The notes below the pieces were generated by a model. That model saw only the letters and a list, made by a program, of their open reading frames with translations. It was not told where the DNA came from and made no database searches. Below are positions 26,089 to 34,585 of a DNA stretch of 64,000 nucleotides, in pieces (the first letter of the stretch is position 1; each line of letters starts with the position of its first letter). This stretch comes from Synechococcus sp. CCY 9618 (GTDB lineage Bacteria > Cyanobacteriota > Cyanobacteriia > PCC-6307 > Cyanobiaceae): positions 62,001 to 126,000 of the forward strand of contig NZ_JAFKRG010000034.1 in the NCBI RefSeq assembly GCF_019038415.1, read 5' to 3'. A program made the position numbers and the translations under genes.

Positions 26089-26654
26089 GAGGGCACCAGC
26101 AGCAGCCGGCGCAGCAGCCAGGCCACCAGCCCGGCGGAGCAGCAGAGCAGCAGCTGGGGCAACAGGGCCAGGCTGTAGGTCACCGCCAGTGTCAGGGAGT
26201 CGCCCCCCCAGCGGCCGGCCAGATGGCCCAGCAGCAGGTTGGCGAGACCGCAGAGATGCAGCACCACCAGACCGATGGCGGCGGCGCCGGTGAGGGTGAG
26301 GGGATCGTCCATGCCCTGCTGGCGGGCGAGCTTGCCGGTGATCCAGGCGGCCGGAAGGAAGCCAGCCAGATAGCCGAAGCCCGGATCGAGAAGGTAGCCG
26401 ATGCCTCCTCCTTCATGGAAGACCGGCAGCTGGAAGAGTCCGACGCTCAGATAGGCCACCGCCGCCAGGGTGGCACTGCGGGGGCCGCAGACCAGGGCAC
26501 TCAGCAGCAGGGCCGGCACCTGCAGGGTGATGCCCAGGGGGCGCACGCCCCAGCCGCTGGCCTCGTGAACCGGAAAGGCCGCCGGCACCAGGCCGCCGAC
26601 GAGAATCAGGAGCAGGCCGGCGATCGCTCCGCTCCAGGTGGCAAGGGCCCGCAA
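26085..26654 (-). CDS. bioY: Biotin transporter substrate-binding S component BioY
   Basis: A 189-residue membrane protein with six hydrophobic segments. The BioY pattern is visible: VRPLGITLQVPALLLSALVCGPR, AVAYLSVGLFQLPVF, GYLLDPGFGYLAGFLPAAW and the C-terminal LAVTYSLALLPQLL. BioY imports biotin alone or with the ECF energising module; no bioM or bioN is nearby. It heads the bioY-lspA-PBP-GTPase chain. Its start is 81 bases from the divergent sipA. Confidence 0.92.
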   Translation of the reverse strand: MRALATWSGAIAGLLLILVGGLVPAAFPVHEASGWGVRPLGITLQVPALLLSALVCGPRSATLAAVAYLSVGLFQLPVFHEGGGIGYLLDPGFGYLAGFLPAAWITGKLARQQGMDDPLTLTGAAAIGLVVLHLCGLANLLLGHLAGRWGGDSLTLAVTYSLALLPQLLLCCSAGLVAWLLRRLLLVPS

Positions 26655-26690
26655 TGCTCCGTCCGTGGCTGGCGCCCATCCTGCTGCAGC

Positions 26691-26696
26691 TAGGTT
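26691..26696 (+). promoter_or_regulatory. Putative -10 element for sipA
   Basis: TAGGTT lies 40-45 bases before the sipA start in the bioY/sipA divergent region and fits TANNNT. Confidence 0.4.
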
Positions 26697-26735
26697 CGGC
26701 TGAGAAGGGCACGGTGCCCCTGGAGCGTCGAACCC

Positions 26736-27047
26736 ATGCCGGATGCCACCCCCGCCGATCCCCTGCCCGAGAAGGGACTGCCCGAAAGGGGCCAGGCGGG
26801 TGAACCTGCCGGAGAGGCCCCTGGAGCGACGGTCCGCCTGGGGGATGCGGTCCGGCTGCGCCAGCCTCCCCGCTACCTCAAGAGCGCCGATCCGATGCCC
26901 ATGCTTCGGCCACCTGACCTGGTGGATCCGGAGGAAGTGGGACGGGTGGTGGAGATCCGGGCCCTCACCCTGAGAGCGGTCCGCTTTCGCCGCGGCACGT
27001 TCCTGATCAGCGAAGCGGATCTGGAACCTGTGCCCCCGGGCGACTGA
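26736..27047 (+). CDS. sipA: SipA-like regulatory protein (NblS-interacting, DUF3148)
   Basis: The C-terminal 70 residues match the small SH3-like SipA family: GDAVRLRQPPRYLKSADPMP, MLRPPDLVDPEEVGRVVEIR and VRFRRGTFLISEADLE. SipA binds and stimulates the sensor kinase NblS, which controls high-light and nutrient-stress genes. The first ~33 residues are an acidic, Pro-rich extension not typical of the family. The 3' end overlaps the convergent M16 gene by 41 bases. Confidence 0.85.
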   Translation: MPDATPADPLPEKGLPERGQAGEPAGEAPGATVRLGDAVRLRQPPRYLKSADPMPMLRPPDLVDPEEVGRVVEIRALTLRAVRFRRGTFLISEADLEPVPPGD

Positions 27048-28332
27048 GCGGATGGCTGAGCCAGGCCCGCCGGCAGGCCGCCAGGGCCGGCTCCGGACCC
27101 ACCAGGCTCAGGCAGGGTGCGGCCAGCCAGCGGCGGGCGGCGTCCCGCAGTTCCTGGGCGCTGATCCCTGGAGCCCGCTCCAGAACACGGCGAACGTGAT
27201 CGGTCGGCAGGCCGTGGCTGAGCACGAGTGCCTGGCGCTCGGCGATCTGGGAGCAGGTCTGGCGACCCATGGCGTCCTGGCCCCGGAATTTCGCCAGGGC
27301 CAGCAGGCGGGCTTCCCCATCGAGGGGCTCCTGCAGGATCCGCTCCCATTCCTCCAGCAGACAGGTGGTGGCCTCCGCCGCCCGTTCGGCCGAGGTGGAC
27401 AGGTGCATGACGAACGGGGTTGGGCCTGACCGGGCCGGCAGGTGAACGCCGACGTCGTAGGCCAGGCCGCGTTCCTCCCGCATGGTCACGAACAGCCGAC
27501 TGGACATTCCCATGCCCAGATGGGACTGCAACAGCCGCAGGACCAGGGCATCCGGATGGCCCAGGGGCACGGTGGCGGCCCCGAGCATCAGCACCACCTG
27601 CTCGGTGTCCTGGACCTGCTGGCCGTAGCGCCCGGTGGGCTCAGGGGGGCCGGCGAAGGGCTTGGGTGCAGGCATGCCGGTGGTCCAGGGGGCTGACGCC
27701 AGGCCCTGCTCCAGCAGCGTCGTCAGGGACGCAGGTGCATCACCGCAGAGCACAAGCACGGCGCCGTCTTTGCCGAGCCTTTCGACGAGGGGGTGGAGCT
27801 GTTCCTGTCCGAGACCAGCCAGGTCCGCCTCGATGCCGAGCGGATCGTGGCCGTAGGGGCCGCTGCCGTAGAGCAACTGACACAGCTGGTCGTGAGCCAC
27901 CTGGAAGGGATCCTCCTTCTGGCGCTGCAGCAGCTGCAGGTTGAGCTGGCGTTCGATCGCCACCTGGTCAGGTTCCAGCCGCGGCCTGCGGGCCATGGCC
28001 AGCAGCAGGGGCAGCAGATCGGATGCGTCGGCGGCGGCACATTTGAGAGCCAGCACGAGGCCGTCCTCATGGGCCTCCACCCGCAGGGCCGCCCCGGATC
28101 CTTCCACCCGATCGGCCAGGGCGTCGGCGTCCAGATCTCCGCAACCGCGGGTCATGGTGCCGGCCAGCAGCTGGTGGGCGCCGCGCTGACCCATGGGATC
28201 CAGGCCGCTGCCGCCCGGTACCGCCAGACGGGCCGCCAGGATCGCCGGGCCGGGTCGGTGCAGCACCCGGAGCGGCAGCCCGCCGCTCAGCCGGCGGTGG
28301 TCGTCGTGGCAGGTCGGGGGGGCGATGGTCAT
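27007..28332 (-). CDS. M16 family peptidase-like protein, non-catalytic subunit
   Basis: A 441-residue insulinase-like protein with two M16 half-domains. The zinc motif is missing: where a catalytic member has HxxEH this has RGAHQLLAGTM. The substrate-side features remain in the C-terminal half (LLQSHLGMGMSSRLFVTMREERGLAYDVGV, the R/Y motif). It is the usual partner arrangement, in which an inactive and an active M16 chain form a heterodimer. The start overlaps the stop of the active subunit gene by four bases. Confidence 0.9.
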   Translation of the reverse strand: MTIAPPTCHDDHRRLSGGLPLRVLHRPGPAILAARLAVPGGSGLDPMGQRGAHQLLAGTMTRGCGDLDADALADRVEGSGAALRVEAHEDGLVLALKCAAADASDLLPLLLAMARRPRLEPDQVAIERQLNLQLLQRQKEDPFQVAHDQLCQLLYGSGPYGHDPLGIEADLAGLGQEQLHPLVERLGKDGAVLVLCGDAPASLTTLLEQGLASAPWTTGMPAPKPFAGPPEPTGRYGQQVQDTEQVVLMLGAATVPLGHPDALVLRLLQSHLGMGMSSRLFVTMREERGLAYDVGVHLPARSGPTPFVMHLSTSAERAAEATTCLLEEWERILQEPLDGEARLLALAKFRGQDAMGRQTCSQIAERQALVLSHGLPTDHVRRVLERAPGISAQELRDAARRWLAAPCLSLVGPEPALAACRRAWLSHPLSRPGAQVPDPLR

Positions 28333-29603
28333 GCCGGCACAGCCTCCAGAAGACAGGCCCGGGCGGGGTCCAGCAGGGGAAGCAGCTGCCGCTGCAGGCG
28401 CACGGGTGACCAGCCATCAAGCAGCTGCAGGGGGTGGTCCAGGGGCTGGCTGCGTCCCCAGAGGTGGTTGCTGCCGATCAGGGAAGCGACGCCACCGGCG
28501 GATTCCAGCGAGAAGCGATAGCCGTTGGCCACCAGCCGGCGGGCCCGCAGCCATTCCTGCTCCCCGAGCGGCTCCCGGTGCAGCTCCCCCCAGACCTCCT
28601 CGATCGCCTGGCCCACAGCGGTCAGGTCCTCCGGGTCACAGACCGCCTCCAGCAGGGCGAAGCTGCCGCCTTCCATGGCATGCAGATCCAGGTCGATGCT
28701 TTCCACGATCTGCAGCTGCTCCCGCAGCCGTTCCACCAAGCGGCTGCGCCGTCCCTCCGCCAGCACGGTGGTGGCCAGATCCGCTCCCGCCATGCCCTCC
28801 AGGTCGCTGGCGGGGGGCAGCCACCAGAGCATCAGCAGCCGGGCGGCCTCCAGCCGCGGTACGGCCAGCCGGTGGCGGCCGGTCACCACGTTCAGTTCAG
28901 CCGGATGTCTTGCCCCCTCGGCGGCGGCCAGGGATCCGAGCGGCCCGGCGGCGGCCCGTTCCATCAGCGCGCCGTCGCCGACGGCTCCGGTGAGGGCCAG
29001 CACACAGCGGCGACCTCCATAGAGGCGCCCATGAAAGGCGGCCATCGCGGCCGGATCGTGGGCGAGCAGCGCCTCCCGCCGGCCGAGGATGGGCTGGCCG
29101 TAGGGGTGGTCGGGGCAGGCCAGGGCGAGCAGCCGCTGCAGGGCCACCTCTTCGGGCTGGTCTTCGCTCTGGGCCAGCTCCTCCAGCACCACCTGCCGTT
29201 CCATGGCGAAGCTGCCCGCCTCCAGCCGGGGCCGCAACACCAGATCCAGCAGCAGATCGAGGGCCTCGCTGGCCCCCTCCGGCGGGATCAGAACGTGGTA
29301 GTGAACGTCATCGAAGCCGGTGGCGGCGTTGCTGCTGCCGCCCAGCGCCTCGATGCGACGGTCGAACTCTCCGGCAGCCAGTCCGTCGCTGCCCTTGAAC
29401 ACCATGTGTTCCAGAAAATGGGCGATGCCGCTTTCATCGGCGCGCTCAAAGGCACTGCCGGCACGGCACCAGAAGTCGAGACACACCAGGGGGGCCTCGG
29501 CCTGGTCGAGCTGCACGAGCTCGACGCCGTTGGCCAGGGGGCGGCTGATCGGTGTGGCCAGACCGGGCAGCAAGGAGCCGCAACAACCCAGGGAAATGCT
29601 CAC
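28329..29603 (-). CDS. M16 family zinc peptidase, catalytic subunit
   Basis: A 424-residue insulinase/pitrilysin-type peptidase. The inverted zinc motif is intact: [14 protein letters not shown] (HxxEH), with the downstream third ligand Glu in [18 protein letters not shown]. The N-terminus [20 protein letters not shown] is the usual first strand. GTG 29603 is the probable start and leaves a 42-base gap to the divergent pcyA start. It pairs with the non-catalytic chain encoded just downstream; together they would degrade short peptides, perhaps cleaved transit or signal peptides. Confidence 0.92.
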   Translation of the reverse strand: MSISLGCCGSLLPGLATPISRPLANGVELVQLDQAEAPLVCLDFWCRAGSAFERADESGIAHFLEHMVFKGSDGLAAGEFDRRIEALGGSSNAATGFDDVHYHVLIPPEGASEALDLLLDLVLRPRLEAGSFAMERQVVLEELAQSEDQPEEVALQRLLALACPDHPYGQPILGRREALLAHDPAAMAAFHGRLYGGRRCVLALTGAVGDGALMERAAAGPLGSLAAAEGARHPAELNVVTGRHRLAVPRLEAARLLMLWWLPPASDLEGMAGADLATTVLAEGRRSRLVERLREQLQIVESIDLDLHAMEGGSFALLEAVCDPEDLTAVGQAIEEVWGELHREPLGEQEWLRARRLVANGYRFSLESAGGVASLIGSNHLWGRSQPLDHPLQLLDGWSPVRLQRQLLPLLDPARACLLEAVPA

Positions 29604-29645
29604 GGACCCATGGCAGGATCCGCATTCTGCTGCGGCGGTGCGTCG

Positions 29646-30389
29646 ATGGGTGAGGTCGGTCGGGATGCGGACGGTGGCATCCACCCCATGGTGGATGCTC
29701 TGGCCGAGCGGATCCGCCTCTGCCGCAGGGATCTTCCGGATCTGGCGCCGCTGCCCATAGACCCGGAACTGGAGGCCATCACCGGCAGCCTGGATGGGGA
29801 TGCTCTCTTCATCCGCAACGAGGTGCACCGCTGCAGGGGGCTGCGCAAGCTGCATCTCGAGACCGCCCGTCTCGGGGCCGGGCTGCAGATCCTGCACTGT
29901 GTCTTCTTCCCCGATCCGCGCCACGATCTGCCGGTCTTCGGCGCCGACATCGTGGCCGGCAAGGCCGGTGTGAGCGCCGCCATCGTCGATCTCTCCCCGG
30001 TGGGGGAGACCCTGCCGGCCCCGGTGGCCGAGGCCCTCGCCGCCCGCCCCCGGGCCAGCTTCAGCCAGGAGCGGGAGCTGCCGCCCTGGGGTTCGATCTT
30101 CTCGCCCCATGTGCTGTTCGTGCGGCCTGGCTCCCCTGAGGAGGAACAGGCCTTCATCGAGGAAGTGGCCGCGTTCCTCGGGGTGCTTTCCGCGGCGGCG
30201 GCGCAGAGCACTTCCCAAGCACCGGAGGATGCAGCTACCGTTGCCCGATGGAAGGGGCAGTTGAAGTATTGCAAGCAACAGAAACTAAACGACAAGACCC
30301 GTCGGGTCCTGGAGAAGGCGTTCCATCCCCAGTGGGCGGATCGCTACATCGAGGAGTTGCTGTTCGACGACCCACCGGCCCCTGGCTGA
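29646..30389 (+). CDS. pcyA: Phycocyanobilin:ferredoxin oxidoreductase
   Basis: PcyA reduces biliverdin IXalpha by four electrons from ferredoxin to phycocyanobilin, the chromophore of phycocyanin and allophycocyanin. Key residues are visible: [19 protein letters not shown], with the Glu and His that sit over the D ring, and [12 protein letters not shown] carrying the catalytic Asp. The C-terminal [20 protein letters not shown] and YIEELLFDD are conserved. ATG 29646 gives 247 aa; ATG 29610 or 29688 are possible. Its 3' end overlaps the devB-like gene. Confidence 0.95.
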   Translation: MGEVGRDADGGIHPMVDALAERIRLCRRDLPDLAPLPIDPELEAITGSLDGDALFIRNEVHRCRGLRKLHLETARLGAGLQILHCVFFPDPRHDLPVFGADIVAGKAGVSAAIVDLSPVGETLPAPVAEALAARPRASFSQERELPPWGSIFSPHVLFVRPGSPEEEQAFIEEVAAFLGVLSAAAAQSTSQAPEDAATVARWKGQLKYCKQQKLNDKTRRVLEKAFHPQWADRYIEELLFDDPPAPG

Positions 30390-31279
30390 AAGCCCTGCTG
30401 ATCCTGGGGGCCGCAGGTCTCCTGGTCTGGACAGTGGCATTCGTTCGCCGCAGCCCATCCACACCGTCCGCGGCCACTGCCGTGGTCAATCGTTCGCCTG
30501 CACCGACGAAGGCGGTCGCCGCCCTCGGCCGCCTCGAGCCGGCCGGAGACATCAGGGTGCTGGCGGCCCCGATCACCGGGATCGGTGGCAGCCCCCGCAT
30601 CACCCAGTTGCTAGTCGCCGAGGGCGACAGGGTCAGCGCCGGCCAGTTGCTGGCCCGCTTCGACAACCAGGACAACCAGCGTGCCGAACTGAATCTGATC
30701 CGCACCCGCATTTCCAACCTGAGCCGCCGCCTGACCATTCAGCAGCGGGATCTGGGTCGCTACCGCAAGCTCGCCAGTGATGGTGCCTTTTCCGCCGCTG
30801 ACCTCGATGTCCTGGAGCAGCGGACCCTGGAGCTGCAGGGTCAGCTGCTGGAGGCGAGGGCCGCTCTGGTCAAGGCGTCCACGGATCTGGTCAACACCGA
30901 GCTGAGGGCCCCGATGAACGGCACGGTCCTGAGGATCCACACCCGGGTCGGCGAGCGACCGGGTGACAAAGGCATTCTCGAACTGGGGGCCAGCGACCGG
31001 ATGGAAGCGATTGTGGAAGTCTACGAAAGCGACATCGATCGGGTGCGGCTTGGCCAGGTGGCCACACTCACCAGCGAGAACGGAGGTTTCAGCGGAAACC
31101 TCACCGGCCGTGTCAGCCGGATCAGCCCCCAGGTGCGCCAGAGAGATGTGCTCTCCACCGATCCCACGGGAGATGCCGACGCACGCATCGTCGAGGTCCG
31201 CGTCGTGCTCGATCCCGACGATATCGCCCGTGTCCGTGACCTCACCGGACTGAAGGTGATCGCCCGGCTGACTCCCTGA
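30332..31279 (+). CDS. devB: DevB-type membrane fusion protein of an ABC exporter
   Basis: A HlyD/DevB-like periplasmic adaptor. It has a membrane anchor ([18 protein letters not shown]), a lipoyl-like half ([36 protein letters not shown]), a coiled-coil hairpin (about 95-175, with [20 protein letters not shown]) and the second lipoyl half ([16 protein letters not shown]), then a beta-barrel domain. DevBCA exporters carry glycolipids in heterocystous strains; in unicellular strains the cargo is unknown. The start is unclear: GTG 30332 overlaps pcyA by 58 bases, whereas ATG 30248 would overlap by 142 bases. Confidence 0.88.
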   Translation: MGGSLHRGVAVRRPTGPWLKALLILGAAGLLVWTVAFVRRSPSTPSAATAVVNRSPAPTKAVAALGRLEPAGDIRVLAAPITGIGGSPRITQLLVAEGDRVSAGQLLARFDNQDNQRAELNLIRTRISNLSRRLTIQQRDLGRYRKLASDGAFSAADLDVLEQRTLELQGQLLEARAALVKASTDLVNTELRAPMNGTVLRIHTRVGERPGDKGILELGASDRMEAIVEVYESDIDRVRLGQVATLTSENGGFSGNLTGRVSRISPQVRQRDVLSTDPTGDADARIVEVRVVLDPDDIARVRDLTGLKVIARLTP

Positions 31280-31295
31280 AGCCCCCTAGTCGCTG

Positions 31296-32462
31296 ATGCA
31301 GTTCTGGCAGGCTCGAAAGATCCCCCTGGCGTGGCTCCTGCTGACCCGTCAACCGATGCGGCTGGCCGTGGCGCTGGCGGGGATCGGCTTCGCCGGTCTG
31401 CTGATGTTCATCCAGCTCGGTTTCCGTGACGCTCTGTTTGATTCCAGCGTCACGGTTCACAAGATGTTTGACACCGATCTGGTGCTGCTGAGTCCTCGAA
31501 CTACCAGCTCCATCAGGATGGCGAGCTTTCCTCGCCGCCGGCTGGCCCAGGCCATGGCGAACCCTGCTGTTGTTGACATTGTGCCTGTGCACTGGGATTT
31601 CGCCCTCTGGAGAAACCCTGAGAACAAATCCAATCGACCCATCCTGGCCCTGGCCTACGAACCCGGCCACAAGGTGTTTCTCGATGAGAAGATCACCGAT
31701 CAGTCCAGCCGGCTCACGCAGCGGGGCCGGGTGCTTTTCGATGAACTGTCCCGCAACGAATTCGGGCCTGTACCGGAATGGTTCCGGCAGGGCCGAACGG
31801 TGGAGACGGAGGCGGCTGGGAAGCGCCTGAGGGTGGCCGGGCTCTTCAGCGCGGGCCCCTCCTTCGGAGCCGATGGCACGATTCTGCTCAGTAACGAGAC
31901 CTTCCTGAACCTGTTCCCCAACGCCCCTCCAGGCAGCATCGAGCTGGGACTGATCCGGCTCAGAAACGGTTCTGACCCGACCAAAGTCAGGGATCAGCTC
32001 AGGCGTCTTCTTCCCAATGATGTCAGTGTTCTGACCAAGCAGGGATTCATGGATATGGAGATCAATTATTGGCGCACCAGTACGGCCATCGGTTTTATCT
32101 TCGGCCTGGGAGCAGCCATGGGGTTTGTTGTTGGATGCGTGATCGTTTACCAGATTCTTTATTCTGATGTGAGCGACCACTTGCCTGAATATGCCACCTT
32201 GATGGCCATGGGATACAATCTCTTTTCACTCGTCGGAGTTGTGGCCCGCGAGGGTTTTCTGCTTGCGCTCATCGGTTACCTTCCAGCCTTGGGAGTCAGC
32301 AATCTTCTTTACATCGCTATTAAGAGCGCCACAAAGCTTCCTGTCCTGATGATCTTTGACAGGGCGCTGCTTGTCTTCGTCATGATCCTTGTGATGTGCA
32401 TGGGATCGGCAGCTCTTGCCATGCGACGCCTGGGTGATGCCGATCCAGCAGAAATCTTCTGA
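31296..32462 (+). CDS. devC: DevC-type ABC exporter permease
   Basis: A MacB/DevC-like permease of 388 residues: one N-terminal helix (RLAVALAGIGFAGLLMFIQLGF), a large periplasmic domain (about 48-260) and three C-terminal helices (AIGFIFGLGAAMGFVVGCVIVYQ, LVGVVAREGFLLALIGYL, LLVFVMILVMCMGSAALAM). FIQLGFRDALFDSSV and SDHLPEYATLMAMGY are typical DevC motifs. It sits between devB and devA. The 3' third (about 32040-32400) is visibly richer in A/T than its neighbours, with AT-ending codons. Confidence 0.93.
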   Translation: MQFWQARKIPLAWLLLTRQPMRLAVALAGIGFAGLLMFIQLGFRDALFDSSVTVHKMFDTDLVLLSPRTTSSIRMASFPRRRLAQAMANPAVVDIVPVHWDFALWRNPENKSNRPILALAYEPGHKVFLDEKITDQSSRLTQRGRVLFDELSRNEFGPVPEWFRQGRTVETEAAGKRLRVAGLFSAGPSFGADGTILLSNETFLNLFPNAPPGSIELGLIRLRNGSDPTKVRDQLRRLLPNDVSVLTKQGFMDMEINYWRTSTAIGFIFGLGAAMGFVVGCVIVYQILYSDVSDHLPEYATLMAMGYNLFSLVGVVAREGFLLALIGYLPALGVSNLLYIAIKSATKLPVLMIFDRALLVFVMILVMCMGSAALAMRRLGDADPAEIF

Positions 32463-32467
32463 CTCCG

Positions 32468-33199
32468 ATGGTGCTCTCTTCTCCTATCGCCGATACCTCC
32501 AGCCAGACTTTCGCCACCGTCGCCGTGAGAGGGCTCAGTCACTGGTTCGGCACCGGGACGATGCAGCGCCAGGTGCTGCAGGGCATCGATCTGGAGATTC
32601 GCCCCGGCGAGGTGGTGCTGCTCACCGGACCCTCCGGCTGTGGCAAGACCACCCTGCTGACGCTGGTGGGAGCGCTGCGGCAGGTGATGGAAGGATCCGT
32701 GCGGGTGCTGGGCTGCGAGCTGAACGGTTCGAGCCGCCAGGAACGGCAGTTGCTGCGCCGCAGTGTCGGGATGATCTTCCAGGGTCACAACCTGCTGCGC
32801 TGCCTCACCGCCGAACAGAACGTGCAGATGGGTGCCGATCTCCTGCCTGGGCTGGGCTACCGGGCTCGCCGCGACCTCGCCAGGGAGTGGCTGCGGGCCG
32901 TGGGTCTCGATGACCATCTGAGCAAGCTTCCCCACGACCTCTCCGGTGGCCAGAAGCAGAGGGTGGCCATCGCCCGGGCCCTGGCGGCCCATCCCCGCCT
33001 GCTGCTGGCGGATGAACCCACCGCCGCCCTCGACAGCCGCACCGGCCGGGAGGTGGTGGATCTGCTCAAACGCCTGGCGCGGGACGAGGGCTGCTCCGTC
33101 CTGATGGTCACCCATGATCCGCGCATCCTCGACGTGGCCGATCGCCTCGTGCGCATGGAGGATGGCCGGCTCTGGGCCAGTGAGGCCCCGGTCGTTTGA
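32468..33199 (+). CDS. devA: DevA-type ABC exporter ATPase
   Basis: A 243-residue ABC ATPase of the MacB/LolD/DevA class. Walker A is LTGPSGCGKTTLLTLVG, the signature is HDLSGGQKQRVAIARAL, Walker B is LLLADEPTAALDSRTG, and the H-loop is VLMVTHDPRIL. RGLSHWFGTGTMQRQVLQGI is the characteristic N-terminus. It completes the devBCA set; the outer-membrane TolC-like partner is not in this window. Confidence 0.95.
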   Translation: MVLSSPIADTSSQTFATVAVRGLSHWFGTGTMQRQVLQGIDLEIRPGEVVLLTGPSGCGKTTLLTLVGALRQVMEGSVRVLGCELNGSSRQERQLLRRSVGMIFQGHNLLRCLTAEQNVQMGADLLPGLGYRARRDLAREWLRAVGLDDHLSKLPHDLSGGQKQRVAIARALAAHPRLLLADEPTAALDSRTGREVVDLLKRLARDEGCSVLMVTHDPRILDVADRLVRMEDGRLWASEAPVV

Positions 33200-33239
33200 G
33201 TAGGGTGGAGGTTCTCCGTCTCTCTGAAGCGCTGTCCGT

Positions 33240-33395
33240 ATGGCGAAACGCAGGAATCTCAAGAAAGAAAAGCAGGAGCGCAACCGCGCCTACGCCCGCA
33301 AATTCAAGAAGCGCAAGCTGCGCAACGACGGCCGCGGTGAAGGGGCCGGCAACGGCGTGACCGGCACGGCCAACAACGGCGGCGCCGCCGACTGA
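33240..33395 (+). CDS. Small basic protein, 51 aa
   Basis: ATG 33240 to TGA 33395. The first 27 residues are very basic and helical (MAKRRNLKKEKQERNRAYAR followed by KFKKRKL), the rest is a Gly/Asn-rich tail. I recall this start as widely conserved in cyanobacteria, without assigned function; RNA or ribosome binding is plausible from charge alone. A TAGGGT -10-like element lies at 33201-33206 and a terminator follows 30 bases after the stop, so it is probably a single-gene transcript. Confidence 0.72.
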   Translation: MAKRRNLKKEKQERNRAYARKFKKRKLRNDGRGEGAGNGVTGTANNGGAAD

Positions 33396-33424
33396 TCACG
33401 GCAGGCCAGCCACGGCTGATCCGG

Positions 33425-33451
33425 GGGGATTCGATCGGGATCCCCTTTTTT
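33425..33451 (+). terminator. Rho-independent terminator after the small basic gene
   Basis: GGGGAT (33425-33430) pairs with ATCCCC (33440-33445) across a 9-base loop and is followed by six T. It ends the transcript of the 51-aa gene, and possibly that of devBCA. Confidence 0.8.
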
Positions 33452-33536
33452 CATGGCCGCCCCTGATTTCATGGCCAACCCTGAGGCTGCTCGCCCCGTC
33501 ACGCCCCTCCGCGACCCTGAACCGCCCCACCCTCCG

Positions 33537-34475
33537 ATGTTCATCAGCGTCGTCATCCCCACCTACAACCGGCTGCCGATCCTGCGCCAGTGCCTGCAGG
33601 CCCTGGAGCGGCAGGAGGTCGATGGTCCCCTGGAGGCCTATGAGGTGGTGCTGGTGGACGACGGCTCCACCGACGACACCGTGCGCTGGCTGGATGCCCA
33701 TGCCACCGCCTTTCCCCATCTGCGTCTGATCCGTCAGGACCACGGCGGTCCGGCGGAGGGTCGCAACCGCGGGGTGGAGGAGGCCCGCGGCGATGTGATC
33801 GTCTTCATCGACAGCGACCTGGTGGTGACCGGGCGTTTCCTTCACCACCACGCCACCGCCCTGGAGCGGGCCTGGCGGCAGGACGGGGACCGTCTCTGCT
33901 TCACCTACGGCGCCGTGATCAACACCCACAACTTCGAGGATCCCACCGCCGAACCCCACAAGCTCCGGGATCTGTCCTGGGCCTATTTCGCCACCGGCAA
34001 CGTGGCGATCGACCGCCGGGTGCTGGAGGAGGCCGGGCTGTTCGACACCGGCTTCCGGCTCTACGGCTGGGAGGATCTGGAGCTGGGGGAACGGCTGCGC
34101 CGCATGGGGGTGCGGCTGGTGCGCTGCCCGGAGGCCGTCGGTTACCACTGGCATCCGCCCCTCAGCCTTGAGCAGATCCCCGACCTGGTGCGGGTGGAGC
34201 GGGAGCGGGCACGGATGGGGCTGGTGTTCTTCCGCAAGCACCCCACCCGCCGGGTGCGCTTCATCATCCAGTTCACCTGGCTGCACCTGCTGCTCTGGGA
34301 GCTGCTCACCCTGGGGGGGCTGATCAACGAACGCAGCCTCCGGCCCCTGCTGGGCTGGCTGATCCGCCATGGCAAGCCCGGTCTGGCGATGGAGCTGCTG
34401 CGGCTGCCCCTCAACCGTTTCGGGGTACGGGCGCTCCACGCCGAGGCCCGTGGGCAGGGCCGTTTGATAGGTTGA
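33537..34475 (+). CDS. Family 2 glycosyltransferase
   Basis: A 312-residue GT-A fold glycosyltransferase. Motifs: ISVVIPTYNRLPILRQCL at the start, VLVDDGSTDDT, GPAEGRNRGVEEARGDVIVF, IDSDLV (DxD, metal and nucleotide-sugar), and TGFRLYGWEDLELGERLRR (ED acceptor-side motif). The C-terminal ~90 residues form helices with a weak hydrophobic stretch (WLHLLLWELLTLGGL), so it may touch the membrane. ATG 33537 gives the normal GT2 start; ATG 33453 would begin only two bases after the T-run of the terminator. Donor and acceptor unknown. Confidence 0.88.
   Translation: MFISVVIPTYNRLPILRQCLQALERQEVDGPLEAYEVVLVDDGSTDDTVRWLDAHATAFPHLRLIRQDHGGPAEGRNRGVEEARGDVIVFIDSDLVVTGRFLHHHATALERAWRQDGDRLCFTYGAVINTHNFEDPTAEPHKLRDLSWAYFATGNVAIDRRVLEEAGLFDTGFRLYGWEDLELGERLRRMGVRLVRCPEAVGYHWHPPLSLEQIPDLVRVERERARMGLVFFRKHPTRRVRFIIQFTWLHLLLWELLTLGGLINERSLRPLLGWLIRHGKPGLAMELLRLPLNRFGVRALHAEARGQGRLIG
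34468..34473 (+). promoter_or_regulatory. Putative -10 element for rpsB-tsf
   Basis: TAGGTT overlaps the last codons of the glycosyltransferase gene. It fits TANNNT and lies 113-118 bases before rpsB, leaving room for the leader hairpin. Confidence 0.42.
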
Positions 34476-34504
34476 CTCAGTAACCCAACACCGCACACCT
34501 GCAT

Positions 34505-34570
34505 GTTTCGGGTGATCCGCTGCCTTCCCTATGGCGCGGCATCCCTGGCAGGTGGAGGCCAACCCGAAAC
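34505..34570 (+). promoter_or_regulatory. Structured leader (long-range hairpin) upstream of rpsB
   Basis: GTTTCGGGT (34505-34513) is the exact reverse complement of ACCCGAAAC (34562-34570), 48 bases apart, ending 15 bases before the rpsB ATG. The interior also holds a smaller TGCC/GGCA pairing. In E. coli ribosomal protein S2 represses its own rpsB-tsf mRNA through the leader; this could be the cyanobacterial counterpart, but that is inference. Confidence 0.5.
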
Positions 34571-34585
34571 CCAACCCCAACTCAA

